Source: Streptomyces broussonetiae (GTDB lineage: Bacteria; Actinomycetota; Actinomycetes; Streptomycetales; Streptomycetaceae). Taken from it: a DNA stretch of 64,000 nucleotides. The DNA lies in the NCBI RefSeq assembly GCF_009796285.1, contig NZ_CP047020.1:7378001-7442000 (forward strand), written 5' to 3'. Positions 52,567-60,261 of the stretch are shown piece by piece. The translations under genes and the position numbers were made by a program. A model generated the notes under the pieces. It was given only the letters and a program-made list of their open reading frames with translations. It was not told where the DNA came from and searched no databases. Position 1 is the first letter of the stretch. Each line of letters opens with the position of its first letter.

Positions 52567-52613
52567 GGTTCACCTCCTGGAGCGGAATGCCCATCGAGGT
52601 CCCTGTATCCATT

Positions 52614-52628
52614 TTTGCACGATGCAAA
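52614..52628. promoter_or_regulatory. TTTGCACGATGCAAA operator-like palindrome
   Basis: Arms TTTGCA/TGCAAA, 48 bp upstream of the zinc-ribbon gene start (minus strand). Confidence 0.75.
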
Positions 52629-52669
52629 AGAGTTCTCGGGCGTGGATCGCAACATCTGGGGAGGCGAGT

Positions 52670-54460
52670 TCAGGTGGTCGCGTGTACCGCGCGAAGTGCG
52701 CTCTGGTGGCTGAGCCATCCCACCGGCTTGCCCCGCTCGGAGTCCAGGACGGGTACCCCGGTTCCGGCGGCCGACAGCAGGGCGTGCAGGGCCTGGGCGA
52801 GGGGCTGCTCCGGCGTGACGGTCGTCGGTGGCGCGGCGAGTTGCTCGACGGTGTGCGGCGCGGCGTCCGGTTGTTCCGCGAGGGCCTCGGCCACTGCCTG
52901 TGCCGTGACGACGCCGACATACTCCCCGGTCTCGGCGACGACCGGGAGTGCGCCGTGGCCGGACAGGCTCAGGAGGTCGGCGGCGTCGGCGAGAGCTGTG
53001 GTCGCGGGCAGCGGGGAGGGCAGTGGTTCCATGACGGCACCGACGTGCTGGGTGCCGATGGCCGCTCCGGGGGCCGGGCCTTCCAGGTCGATGCCGCGGC
53101 GGCGCAGCTTCAGGGTGTAGATGGTGTCGCGGGACAGCAGGTGGCTGGTGGCGGTGGCCAGCACGATGGCCAGCATCAGGGGCAGGATGATCGAGTACTC
53201 GCCGGTTAGCTCGAAGAGGATGACCACGGCGGTGATCGGCGCCCGGGCCGCGCCGGCGAAGGTGGCACCCATGCCGATCACGGCATAGGCGCCTACCGCG
53301 CCGGCGGTGCCGGGCAGCAGGTGGTGGACGCCGATGCCGTACGCGGAGCCCAGCATGGCACCGATGAACAGGCTCGGCGCGAAGACGCCGCCCGAGCCGC
53401 CGATGCCGATGGTGAGGCTGGTCGCCAGCATCTTGCCGGCCAGCAGCAGGAGCAGGAAACCGACCGCGTAACCGCCCTCGGTCGCCTTCTCCAGGACCGG
53501 GTAGCCGACGCCGTACATCTCCGGGAGCGCCAGCAGCACCAGGCCGAGCAGCCCACCGCCGACTGCGGGGCGCAGCCACTCCGGGCCGCGCCAGAGCCAG
53601 TCGCAGGCGTCCTCGATCAGGTAGAGGAAGCGGGTGAAGCCCAGGCCGACGAGCGCGGCGACGATACCGAGCAGGGCGAAGAAGCCGTACTGGGCGAGGT
53701 GGTCGACGTGGAAGGCGGGCAGGGTCAGGAAGGCGACGTCACCGAAGGAGGCGCGGCCGATGACGCTCGAGGTGACGCTGGCCAGCACCGTCGCGCCGAA
53801 CGCCTCCGCCGAGAAGGTGCCGAGGATCAGTTCCATGGCGAAGAAGACGCCGGCCAGGGGGGCGTTGAAGGTGGCCGCGATGCCGCCCGCCGCGCCGCAG
53901 GCGACCAGCAGCTTCGTGCGGCCCTCGGCCGCCTTCGTCACGCGGCCGAGGGTGGAACCGAGCGCGGAGCCGATCTGCACGATCGGGCCCTCGCGTCCGA
54001 CCGAGCCGCCGGAGCCGATGCACAGGGCGGAGGCGAGCGTCTTGACGACGGCGACCTTCGGGCTGATCTTCCCGCCGCGCTGAGCGACGGCCAGCATGAC
54101 CTCGGGCACGCCGTGCCCGCGGGCCTCCTTGGCGAAACGGTTGACCAGCGGGCCGTACAGCAGACCGCCGATCACCGGGACGAGCACCACGAAATACGGG
54201 CCCAGCCACGGCACGTGCGGATTGCTCGTGCCGGGGGAGGCGGAGTAGTCATTGTGCCCGGACAACAGGCGGGTGAAGGTCTTGATGCACCAGCGGAAGA
54301 CGACCGAGCCGACGCCCGCACCAGCACCGACCACCACGGCCAATGCCATGACACCCCACGAGGCGTTCCGTAGTCCCGCGAGCCGTTGCGCGGGTTCGGC
54401 CCCGCTCGCTGCCGTGATGGGTCCTCGTGTTCTGTCCCTCGTCGCCGGTATGGCAGTCAT
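52670..54460 (-). CDS. ClC-type chloride channel/transporter with CBS domains
   Basis: A 596-residue ClC protein. Selectivity-filter segments are GSGGSVGREGPIVQIGSALG (near residue 150, with the gating Glu), FNAPLAGVFFAMELILG, and GIGGSGGVFAPSLFIGAMLG (near 350). About 16 membrane helices are present. Two C-terminal CBS domains start at HVGAVMEPLPSPLPATTALA (near 465) and TVEQLAAPPTTVTPEQPLAQ. The gating Glu is kept, which is compatible with either Cl-/H+ exchange or a channel. The ATG at 54458-54460 follows GGAAGGGG. A perfect TTTGCAT palindrome lies only 20 bp upstream, between a TTGACT -35-like box and the start. Confidence 0.92.
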   Translation of the reverse strand: MTAIPATRDRTRGPITAASGAEPAQRLAGLRNASWGVMALAVVVGAGAGVGSVVFRWCIKTFTRLLSGHNDYSASPGTSNPHVPWLGPYFVVLVPVIGGLLYGPLVNRFAKEARGHGVPEVMLAVAQRGGKISPKVAVVKTLASALCIGSGGSVGREGPIVQIGSALGSTLGRVTKAAEGRTKLLVACGAAGGIAATFNAPLAGVFFAMELILGTFSAEAFGATVLASVTSSVIGRASFGDVAFLTLPAFHVDHLAQYGFFALLGIVAALVGLGFTRFLYLIEDACDWLWRGPEWLRPAVGGGLLGLVLLALPEMYGVGYPVLEKATEGGYAVGFLLLLLAGKMLATSLTIGIGGSGGVFAPSLFIGAMLGSAYGIGVHHLLPGTAGAVGAYAVIGMGATFAGAARAPITAVVILFELTGEYSIILPLMLAIVLATATSHLLSRDTIYTLKLRRRGIDLEGPAPGAAIGTQHVGAVMEPLPSPLPATTALADAADLLSLSGHGALPVVAETGEYVGVVTAQAVAEALAEQPDAAPHTVEQLAAPPTTVTPEQPLAQALHALLSAAGTGVPVLDSERGKPVGWLSHQSALRAVHATT

Positions 54461-54479
54461 TCATTTACCCCTTCCTACA

Positions 54480-54494
54480 TTTGCATTATGCAAA
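54480..54494. promoter_or_regulatory. TTTGCATTATGCAAA perfect palindrome, ClC promoter
   Basis: The only copy with fully perfect 7-bp arms, placed 20 bp before the ClC start codon. On the minus strand TTGACT precedes it by a few bases, so a bound protein would block polymerase. Confidence 0.8.
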
Positions 54495-54629
54495 ACGAGT
54501 CAAGAGGGCGCTTTGTCTGTCCACCCATCGGGACCGGAGGGCCGCAGGGAACACGTCAGGGTCGGCGTCGCTGCCCAGCACGCGCAGGCCTTCGCGAACA
54601 GGATCGCTGCTCGTCTTGACGCGCTAAGC

Positions 54630-54644
54630 TTTGCATAGTGCAAA
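54630..54644. promoter_or_regulatory. TTTGCATAGTGCAAA palindrome, FAD-protein promoter
   Basis: 58 bp before the truncated FAD oxidoreductase. TTGACG lies 10 bp upstream, a plausible -35 box. It is divergent from the ClC site 143 bp away. Confidence 0.75.
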
Positions 54645-54701
54645 ATGGGTGTCGGCCGGTAGCTCGCTGAACGTGCCTGAGCATGAAGGTGGTATGTGCC
54701 G

Positions 54702-54852
54702 ATGAGGGTCGTCATCTGTGGGGCCGGTATCGCGGGACTCGCCCTGGCCGGCCGCCTGCACAACGTGCTCGGCTGGGAGGTCGTGGTCCTGGAGAAGGCG
54801 CCCCAGCCCCGCACCGAGGGCTACATGATCGACTTCTTCGGGCCCGGGAGGC
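54702..54852 (+). pseudogene. 5' fragment of an FAD-dependent monooxygenase
   Basis: About 49 codons from the ATG at 54702 (GAAGGTGG upstream): MRVVICGAGIAGLALAGRLH, the FAD-binding beta-alpha-beta motif, then VVLEKAPQPRTEGYMIDFFG, which is typical of PHBH-fold hydroxylases at this distance. After GPG the sequence switches to IS110 transposase coding DNA, so the remaining 350 or so residues are lost. Promoter, operator and ribosome site still look intact. Confidence 0.8.
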
Positions 54853-55474
54853 GATCAACCAACTCAAGGCCGTCCTGGTCATCGCCGATCCCGCCCTGCG
54901 GGAACAGCTGTCCAGCCTGGGCAACCGCGAGCTGTTCCGCACCTGCGCACGCCTCGGCCCACCCGCCGGTGGGGGAGACGAGGACGCGGTGGCCCAGGCC
55001 ACCCACCTGACCTTGCGCATGCTCGCCGAACGCATTGAGCAGCTCACCGGGCAGATCGATGAGCTGAACCAGCGCCTGACCCAACTCGTCGAAGCCCACG
55101 CCCCCCAGCTGCTCGTACCGGTGGGCATCGGCCCGGACAGCGCCGTCACTCTCCTGATCACCATGGGGGACAATCCCGAGCGGCTGAACACCGAGGCGTC
55201 CTTTGCTGCCCTTTGCGGAGTCAGCCCAGTCGAGTATTCGTCGGGCCGGCGGAGCACGCACCGGCTCAACCACGGCGGCGACCGCCGTGCGAACGCGGCC
55301 CTGCACCGCATCGTGTTCACCCGCCTGCGTCACGAGCCGCGCACCCAGGCGTACTACGAACGCCGCACCCAGGAGGGAAAGACCCGACGCGAGACCATCC
55401 GATACCTCAAGCGATATGCCGCCCGAGAGGTCTTCAACCTGGTCAGACCGGTTTCCCGCACCCCTGCGTTATAG
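54853..55474 (+). pseudogene. IS110-family transposase fragment, larger copy
   Basis: About 207 codons in the same frame as an upstream open frame: EAINQLKAVLVIADPALREQ, a helical linker MLAERIEQLTGQIDELNQRL, then the Transposase_20 half LLITMGDNPERLNTEASFAA, VEYSSGRRSTHRLNHGGDRR and the end VRPVSRTPAL. The N-terminal catalytic DEDD part is missing. It joins the FAD fragment on its left without a visible target duplication. It is similar, but not identical, to 33116-33484, and the same 20 bases follow both stops. Confidence 0.85.
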
Positions 55475-55917
55475 GGGCGTCTGTGAGAGAGGGCGAAGCA
55501 GTGAAGCCCTTCCGGGAACCATCCCCCGACGGGGCTTCTGCTCGGCGCCATGAGACGAAGCCCCCGCCGGAGCGCTCCGGCGGGGCTTCGCCGTGATCTC
55601 GACTGTGCTTGCGCGCATGACCGCGTTCGGCTCCGCACACAGTGCGCGCTCCTGCGATGCTCGCGGGACGCTGGATTTGCGATTGCGCCCATCTGGGAGG
55701 GGAGCCGTAAGACGACGCAGCCGCGCCGGGAAGCCGACGGGGCTGTTCCAGCCGCTGGGTCTCACCGGATCACTTCAGCCGGGCACCGGGAAAAGGCGCT
55801 GGAGTACGGCAAGGGCATCTGGATGCGTTACAGCTGCCGACTCATGCAAGCGGTTCGACGGGATTGCCTCCTGGTTCAGACAGGGCGGCGAGATCATCTA
55901 CCGTCGGCGCCGGTGCG
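55475..55917. other. intergenic with one strong hairpin
   Basis: About 440 bp without a convincing gene between the IS110 fragment and the desaturase. It holds the hairpin at 55556-55590. Confidence 0.45.
55556..55590. terminator. long GC hairpin, possible bidirectional terminator
   Basis: CGAAGCCCCCGCCGGAGC pairs with GCTCCGGCGGGGCTTCG, 17 pairs with one bulge and almost no loop. It lies 82 bp after the IS110 fragment and 330 bp past the desaturase stop on the other strand. It could also be an end structure of an old mobile element. Confidence 0.5.
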
Positions 55918-56970
55918 TCATGCTCGGGCGCTGCTGATACGGGCACGCCGCAGTGGCGCTCCTGCTCGGTGGAGACTGGCGAGTGCTTGCCGGTAGGAGG
56001 CGATCAGTCCGGTTTCCAGATAGTCGACTCCCAAGTCCTGGCAGTAGTGGCGGACGATGGGCCGGGCCCTGCGCAGGTGGGGGCTGGGCATGCTGGGGAA
56101 CAGGTGGTGTTCGATCTGGTGGTTCAGGCCGCCCAGGGCGAGGTCGGTGAACCAGCTGCCGCGTACGTTGCGTGCGGTGAGGACCTGCCGGCGCAGGAAG
56201 TCGGGGCGGTCGTTGCCGGTCAGGGTCGGCATGCCCTTGTGGTTGGGGGCGAAGAGGTAGCCGAGGTAGAGGCCGAACAGGCCCTGGTTGACGGCCAGGA
56301 ACGCGATCGCCATGCCGGGTGGGAGGACGAGGAACACTGCGGTCAGGTAGGCGGCGATGTGCCCGTAGAGCAGCGTGCCGTCCAGGACGCGGTTCTTCAG
56401 GGCGCGGTTGCCCAGTGCCCGCGCGCTGGAGACATGAAGGTTGACCCCTTCGAGCAGGAGCAGGGGAAAGAAGAGGAACGCCTGCCGACGGCCGATGATC
56501 CTCGGCAGTCCGGTCGCGGCGCGGGCCTGGTCCTGGGACCACACGAGCAGGTCGGGGGCGATGTCGGGGTCGAGGTCCTCGTGGTTGGGGTTGGCGTGGT
56601 GGCGGGTGTGTTTGTCCTGCCACCATCCATAGCCCATCCCGATCGCGGCCCCGGCGATGCGGCCAGCCGTCTCGCTGGGCCGGCGCCGACGGAAGACCTG
56701 GCGGTGGGCGACGTCGTGGGCGAGCAGAGCCACCTGGCCGAACATCATGGCGAGGAACGCGGCGACCGCCAGGGTCCACCAGCCGGCGCCGATGACGACG
56801 AACGCGCTCCAGCCCCCGGCGTAGGCGACGGCCACGGCGATGGACCGGACGGTGTAGTAGCCGGGGCGCCGGTTCATCAGGCCGGCCTCGGCGATCTTCT
56901 TCGACAGGCGGGCGAAATCACTGCCACCTGCGGGGGGAGGCGGGCGACGGCGCGGGGTATGGGTGGTCAT
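55918..56970 (-). CDS. membrane fatty acid desaturase (acyl desaturase)
   Basis: A 350-residue membrane di-iron desaturase. The three histidine boxes are present: LLAHDVAHRQVF near residue 85, DKHTRHHANPNHED near 122, and GGLNHQIEHHLFPSMPSPHL near 300. Four hydrophobic segments lie between them. It inserts a double bond into a membrane lipid acyl chain or acyl-CoA using O2 and an electron donor not encoded nearby. The ATG at 56968-56970 was chosen; the farther ATG would add 67 residues of shadow. It is divergent from the CorA gene. Confidence 0.92.
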   Translation of the reverse strand: MTTHTPRRRPPPPAGGSDFARLSKKIAEAGLMNRRPGYYTVRSIAVAVAYAGGWSAFVVIGAGWWTLAVAAFLAMMFGQVALLAHDVAHRQVFRRRRPSETAGRIAGAAIGMGYGWWQDKHTRHHANPNHEDLDPDIAPDLLVWSQDQARAATGLPRIIGRRQAFLFFPLLLLEGVNLHVSSARALGNRALKNRVLDGTLLYGHIAAYLTAVFLVLPPGMAIAFLAVNQGLFGLYLGYLFAPNHKGMPTLTGNDRPDFLRRQVLTARNVRGSWFTDLALGGLNHQIEHHLFPSMPSPHLRRARPIVRHYCQDLGVDYLETGLIASYRQALASLHRAGAPLRRARISSARA

Positions 56971-57218
56971 GGTCTCGGAGTGTCCTTCCCGGCTGACGTG
57001 CCGCATCCGGTCGTGCGGTGTAGGCCGGATGCGATGCGGCAGCCGGGTACCCACATCCCTGCCTTCGGACCGGCACCCGATGTTCGTCGGTCGGAGCTCC
57101 GGATGTCGCGGGCTTTGACGTAAGGCCCCCACGGAGGGTGGCTGCTGTCGATGAACCTGCCGCGCTGGCAATCGGGGCGAAGCGGCATGACAGGGGTATA
57201 AGACACTAGCCTCGGGCC

Positions 57219-58196
57219 ATGGTGACGCGTACCCGGCTGTATCACGACGGCACTCTGGTCCTGGAGGACTTTCCCGTCAGTGACGTCCCTGCGCATCTCG
57301 CTGATCCGGCGTCGGTCCTGTGGCTGGACCTGCACCGGCCCGGAGCCGCTGAACTCACCATGCTCGGTCAGGAGTTCGGCATCCACGAACTGGCTCTGGA
57401 GGATGCCGCTCACCATGGACAGCGGCCGAAACTCGACCGCTATCGCACCCACGAGTTCCTCAGCGCCTACGCCGTGACCGTCAGCCCGGACGGTGCGCAA
57501 CTGACGTACAGCGAGATCGCCGTATTCCTCACCAGCCAGGCCATGATCACCGTCCGCAAGGACGACGGCCTCGACATCGAGGACGTCGTCGCCCGCTGGG
57601 ACGAGAGCCCGGACCTGGCCGGCCACGGCGTCGGATTCCTGCTGCACGGTCTGCTCGACCATCTCGTGGACGGACATTTCGCCGCGGTCCAGCAGTTGGA
57701 CGACAGCATCGAGGACCTGGAGGGTCTGCTCTTCGCGGCCGGGCGCCGTGAGATCGAAGCCGTGCAGCGCCGAGTTTTCGCACTGCGTAAGTCGCTCGTC
57801 CAGCTGCGCCGCGTCGTGCTCCCGATGCGTGAGGTGGTCAACACCCTCATGCGCCCCGGCCTGCACCTGATCAACGATCCTCTCGCCCCGTACTACCAGG
57901 ACGTCTACGACCACGTGCTGCGTGCCACCGAGTGGACGGAATCACTGCGGGACCTGGTGGCCTCGGTCATGGAGACGAACCTCTCGGTCCAGGCCAACCG
58001 CATGAACCTGATCATGAAGAAGGTGACGAGCTGGGCCGCGATCATCGCCGTACCCACCGCGATCACCGGCTACTACGGCCAGAACCTCCCCTATCCCGGT
58101 TTCGGCCGCGAGTCGGGATTCGTCACCTCCGCCGCCGTCATCGTGCTCCTGTCCGCATTGCTGTATCTGACGTTCAAGCGCAAGGACTGGCTCTGA
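57219..58196 (+). CDS. CorA-family divalent cation transporter with GQN signature
   Basis: A 325-residue CorA/MIT protein. The cytosolic funnel has VLWLDLHRPGAAELTMLGQE, then LALEDAAHHGQRPKLDRYRT and a long stalk helix (QANRMNLIMKKVTSWAAIIA). Two C-terminal membrane helices follow. The loop between them reads TGYYGQNLPYPGFGRE. Classical CorA has YGMN; here Met is replaced by Gln (YGQN), a change that may alter ion choice. The gene ends in KRKDWL, the usual basic end. The ATG at 57219 was used. It is monocistronic; a hairpin region follows at 58222-58263. Confidence 0.9.
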   Translation: MVTRTRLYHDGTLVLEDFPVSDVPAHLADPASVLWLDLHRPGAAELTMLGQEFGIHELALEDAAHHGQRPKLDRYRTHEFLSAYAVTVSPDGAQLTYSEIAVFLTSQAMITVRKDDGLDIEDVVARWDESPDLAGHGVGFLLHGLLDHLVDGHFAAVQQLDDSIEDLEGLLFAAGRREIEAVQRRVFALRKSLVQLRRVVLPMREVVNTLMRPGLHLINDPLAPYYQDVYDHVLRATEWTESLRDLVASVMETNLSVQANRMNLIMKKVTSWAAIIAVPTAITGYYGQNLPYPGFGRESGFVTSAAVIVLLSALLYLTFKRKDWL

Positions 58197-58221
58197 CCGG
58201 CATCGGCACCGGCGACCAGGT

Positions 58222-58263
58222 CCCGAAGGCAGGAAACTGCCTGGTCATCCCGGGCTTTTCGGA
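58222..58263 (+). terminator. possible terminator after the CorA-family gene
   Basis: An inner stem GGCAG/CTGCC with a GAAA loop lies inside an outer CGAA/TTCG pairing and ends in CTTTT. Stability cannot be computed by eye. Confidence 0.4.
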
Positions 58264-58270
58264 CCGGTGA

Positions 58271-58330
58271 GCGGAGTAGTGTGAAGACACCGGGAGTTCT
58301 TCGCGCACCGGCTCCGCTGCGGGTGCCGTT
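58271..58330 (+). promoter_or_regulatory. 5' leader of DUF5994 gene, diverged copy
   Basis: It starts with GCGGAGTA (58271-58278). The next 50 bp align without gaps to the leaders at 63273 and 63577, sharing CACCG, TTCGC, CACCGGCT and GTTC at the same spacing. Identity is roughly 60-65 percent. Confidence 0.45.
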
Positions 58331-58385
58331 CCCGGTGATCGACAGCGCCGGGCCGCACCCACGAGCCCGGGGACAGGTTCGCGCC

Positions 58386-58922
58386 ATGGCCGTGACCATT
58401 GACCGTACGACATCGAGCAGATGTGCGCCGCCGCAGCCGGCCCGGCTGTCCCTGACGCCCGCGCCGGGCGGGCTGGACGGTATGTGGTGGCCTCGCTCCC
58501 GTGCCTTCACCCGTGAGCTGCCGTCGTTGACGGCCGCATTGGGTGATCTCTGGGGTCGTATCACGAGTGTCACCGTGCACCCGGCCTACTGGCCCGTCCT
58601 GCCGCATTGGGTGTCCTACGCCGGGCGCACCGTGCAGGTGGGCTGGTCCACCGAGGAGCAGGATCCCCACCGACTCACTCTTTTCTCCGCTGACGGCCGC
58701 CGGGACGTGCTGGTGATTCCGCCGGAAACCGGTGCGGATGCCGCCGCGCAGTTGATGGTCGGCGACGGCGTCGATGCCTCGGCCCGGGAGCAAGCAGCAG
58801 ACAGGATCGATGCACGAAACAGGGAAGAAGCCTGGGAGGACGACGGCGGAGCAGGTCGACCGTCGTCCCGGCCCCGGCCCATCGGCGCGGCAGGGCCTTC
58901 GCCCGCCGGTCGACGGAGGTGA
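58386..58922 (+). CDS. DUF5994-type protein (paralogue 1)
   Basis: A 178-residue soluble protein. The family core is LDGMWWPRSRAFTRELPSLT, then LWGRITSVTVHPAYWPVLPH, VQVGWSTEEQDPHRLTLFSA and DVLVIPPETGADAAAQLMV. Three other genes in the last 6 kb share WWPRSR, WGRIT and the HxLxLxS and IPPET segments. The function is unknown; Streptomyces genomes usually carry several copies. The ATG at 58386 follows GGGGACAGG; a GTG at 58281 in the same frame would include the conserved leader. It is followed after 6 bp by the next gene. Confidence 0.82.
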   Translation: MAVTIDRTTSSRCAPPQPARLSLTPAPGGLDGMWWPRSRAFTRELPSLTAALGDLWGRITSVTVHPAYWPVLPHWVSYAGRTVQVGWSTEEQDPHRLTLFSADGRRDVLVIPPETGADAAAQLMVGDGVDASAREQAADRIDARNREEAWEDDGGAGRPSSRPRPIGAAGPSPAGRRR

Positions 58923-58928
58923 GATCCC

Positions 58929-59453
58929 ATGCTCGTCATCGCCGTGGCCGTGCTGCTCGTCCTGATCGCCGTCGGAGTCGTTCTGATCCACCAGCTCAAT
59001 GGTCAGCACGCCGAACGGATCGCTGCCTTCCACTACAGCGATGTTCTGCCGGGGATCGGGCGTCGGCCCCGGAGACACCGTCGGTCGGTGGACGCGACCG
59101 TTCCGACGCGCCCCACCGCGACGGCGACCGCGGATGACATCGGCTTCGGCCCGACCGTGGGCAGTAGAGGAAGGCGCGTCATGGCGATGTTGCGGGACCG
59201 GAAGACGTACCGCGAGAGGATCATGCAGGCTCTGTACCAGGCCGCCGAGGGTAATCGCCTCCTGGGTGTCGATGGGGCGAAGCTCCGCACGGACCTGGGT
59301 ATCCCTGAGCAGGACATGGCCGCTGCCTGTATGTACCTGGCAGGTGAAGGCTGGGTCGTCGTGGACTGGGAGAGGGGCAACACGCCCGGGATGATCACGC
59401 TGACGCACCAGGGGATCCGGCAGATGGAGACGGAAGAGGAAGGGCGTGGCTGA
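58929..59453 (+). CDS. membrane-anchored protein with winged-helix-like C-terminus
   Basis: A 174-residue protein. One N-terminal helix (LVIAVAVLLVLIAVGVVLIH) anchors it in the membrane. A basic linker (GRRPRRHRRSVDATVPTRPT) follows, then about 85 residues with the pattern of a small winged helix: RERIMQALYQAAEGNRLLGV, LRTDLGIPEQDMAAACMYLA and WVVVDWERGNTPGMITLTHQ. The ATG at 58929 follows GGAGGTGAG. It is probably cotranscribed with the DUF5994 gene. Unknown function; the C-terminal part alone resembles proteins that read DNA. Confidence 0.75.
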   Translation: MLVIAVAVLLVLIAVGVVLIHQLNGQHAERIAAFHYSDVLPGIGRRPRRHRRSVDATVPTRPTATATADDIGFGPTVGSRGRRVMAMLRDRKTYRERIMQALYQAAEGNRLLGVDGAKLRTDLGIPEQDMAAACMYLAGEGWVVVDWERGNTPGMITLTHQGIRQMETEEEGRG

Positions 59454-59576
59454 ACCGCCGCGTCGGCTTCTCGGACCGAAGTGAACCCTCGCAAGGATTG
59501 CTTATGGCGGATTAGTCCCTTTGACGTAACCTGGAAAGCGGGTCGGCGCACGCTCACGTGCAATGACCCGGAAGGG

Positions 59577-59604
59577 CGGCTCCGGCGGGTATACGCCGGA
59601 GCCG
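59577..59604 (+). terminator. intrinsic-type terminator
   Basis: A perfect 11-bp inverted repeat CGGCTCCGGCG with a 6-nt loop is followed by TTGCCTGTTT. It lies 120 bp after the upstream operon and before the next DUF5994 gene. Confidence 0.7.
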
Positions 59605-59655
59605 TTGCCTGTTTCCGCAACCGCGCCTGCGGCGAAGCGCTCGCGGGAGCGTCGT

Positions 59656-59663
59656 GCGGAGTA
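59656..59663 (+). promoter_or_regulatory. GCGGAGTA box shared with other DUF5994 leaders
   Basis: GTGCGGAGTACCGTG here is identical over 15 bases to the sequence in front of the paralogue at 62638-63222. The rest of the conserved leader is not present. Confidence 0.35.
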
Positions 59664-59736
59664 CCGTGAGGTAGCAGGGTCGTATCATGGTCGCACGCCG
59701 TGCGGTCGCACTGCTCTCTGCGGACGGGCGGACACC

Positions 59737-60222
59737 ATGGCAGGCTCAGACACCCCCGACTTCCCCAGGCTCCTGCCGGACGCCGTGCACCGGTCGGTGA
59801 AACCCGGAACGGCCCTGCTGCGACTGGAGACCACCCACGCACGCGAGGGAATCCTGGACGGCGCATGGTGGCCGCGGTCCCGGGACATCGGTGCCGAGCT
59901 TCCCTCGCTGATCTCCGCGTTGACCGAGCATCTCGGGCCTGTCACCCGGGTCGGTCTGGACGGCAGCGCCTGGGACGAACTGCCGACCCGGGTGATGGTC
60001 GACGACCGGGTCGTGCACATCGACTCCTTCCCGGTCGGTGACGACACCGTCCTCATCACCCGAGGCGAAGGGGACCTTTTCTCTCTGTTGCTGGTCCCTC
60101 CGGACACGTCGCCCGACGCGGCACGCGCCGCGATGGCCAGGGCCGTACGGGCCGAAAACGTCACCGAGGCCAGGCAGATCCTCATCGAAACGGGCAGCGA
60201 CACGCCACCTACGCCGGCCTGA
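59737..60222 (+). CDS. DUF5994-type protein (paralogue 2)
   Basis: A 161-residue protein with the family pattern: ALLRLETTHAREGILDGAWW, PRSRDIGAELPSLISALTEH, then a more divergent middle (GPVTRVGLDGSAWDELPTRV) and LFSLLLVPPDTSPDAARAAM. The usual WGRI and HKL segments are altered, so it is the most diverged of the four. The ATG at 59737 follows GGGCGGAC. It stands alone between a terminator and the convergent GNAT-AAA gene. Confidence 0.8.
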   Translation: MAGSDTPDFPRLLPDAVHRSVKPGTALLRLETTHAREGILDGAWWPRSRDIGAELPSLISALTEHLGPVTRVGLDGSAWDELPTRVMVDDRVVHIDSFPVGDDTVLITRGEGDLFSLLLVPPDTSPDAARAAMARAVRAENVTEARQILIETGSDTPPTPA

Positions 60223-60261
60223 CACGTCCGTCGCAGATCGACTCCCCACCCGGCCTGGACG

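Noticed and set aside
33116-55474. Composite transposon formed by two IS110 copies
   Set aside because: Both flanking pieces lack the catalytic half and differ from each other, and IS110 elements do not move in the usual composite way.
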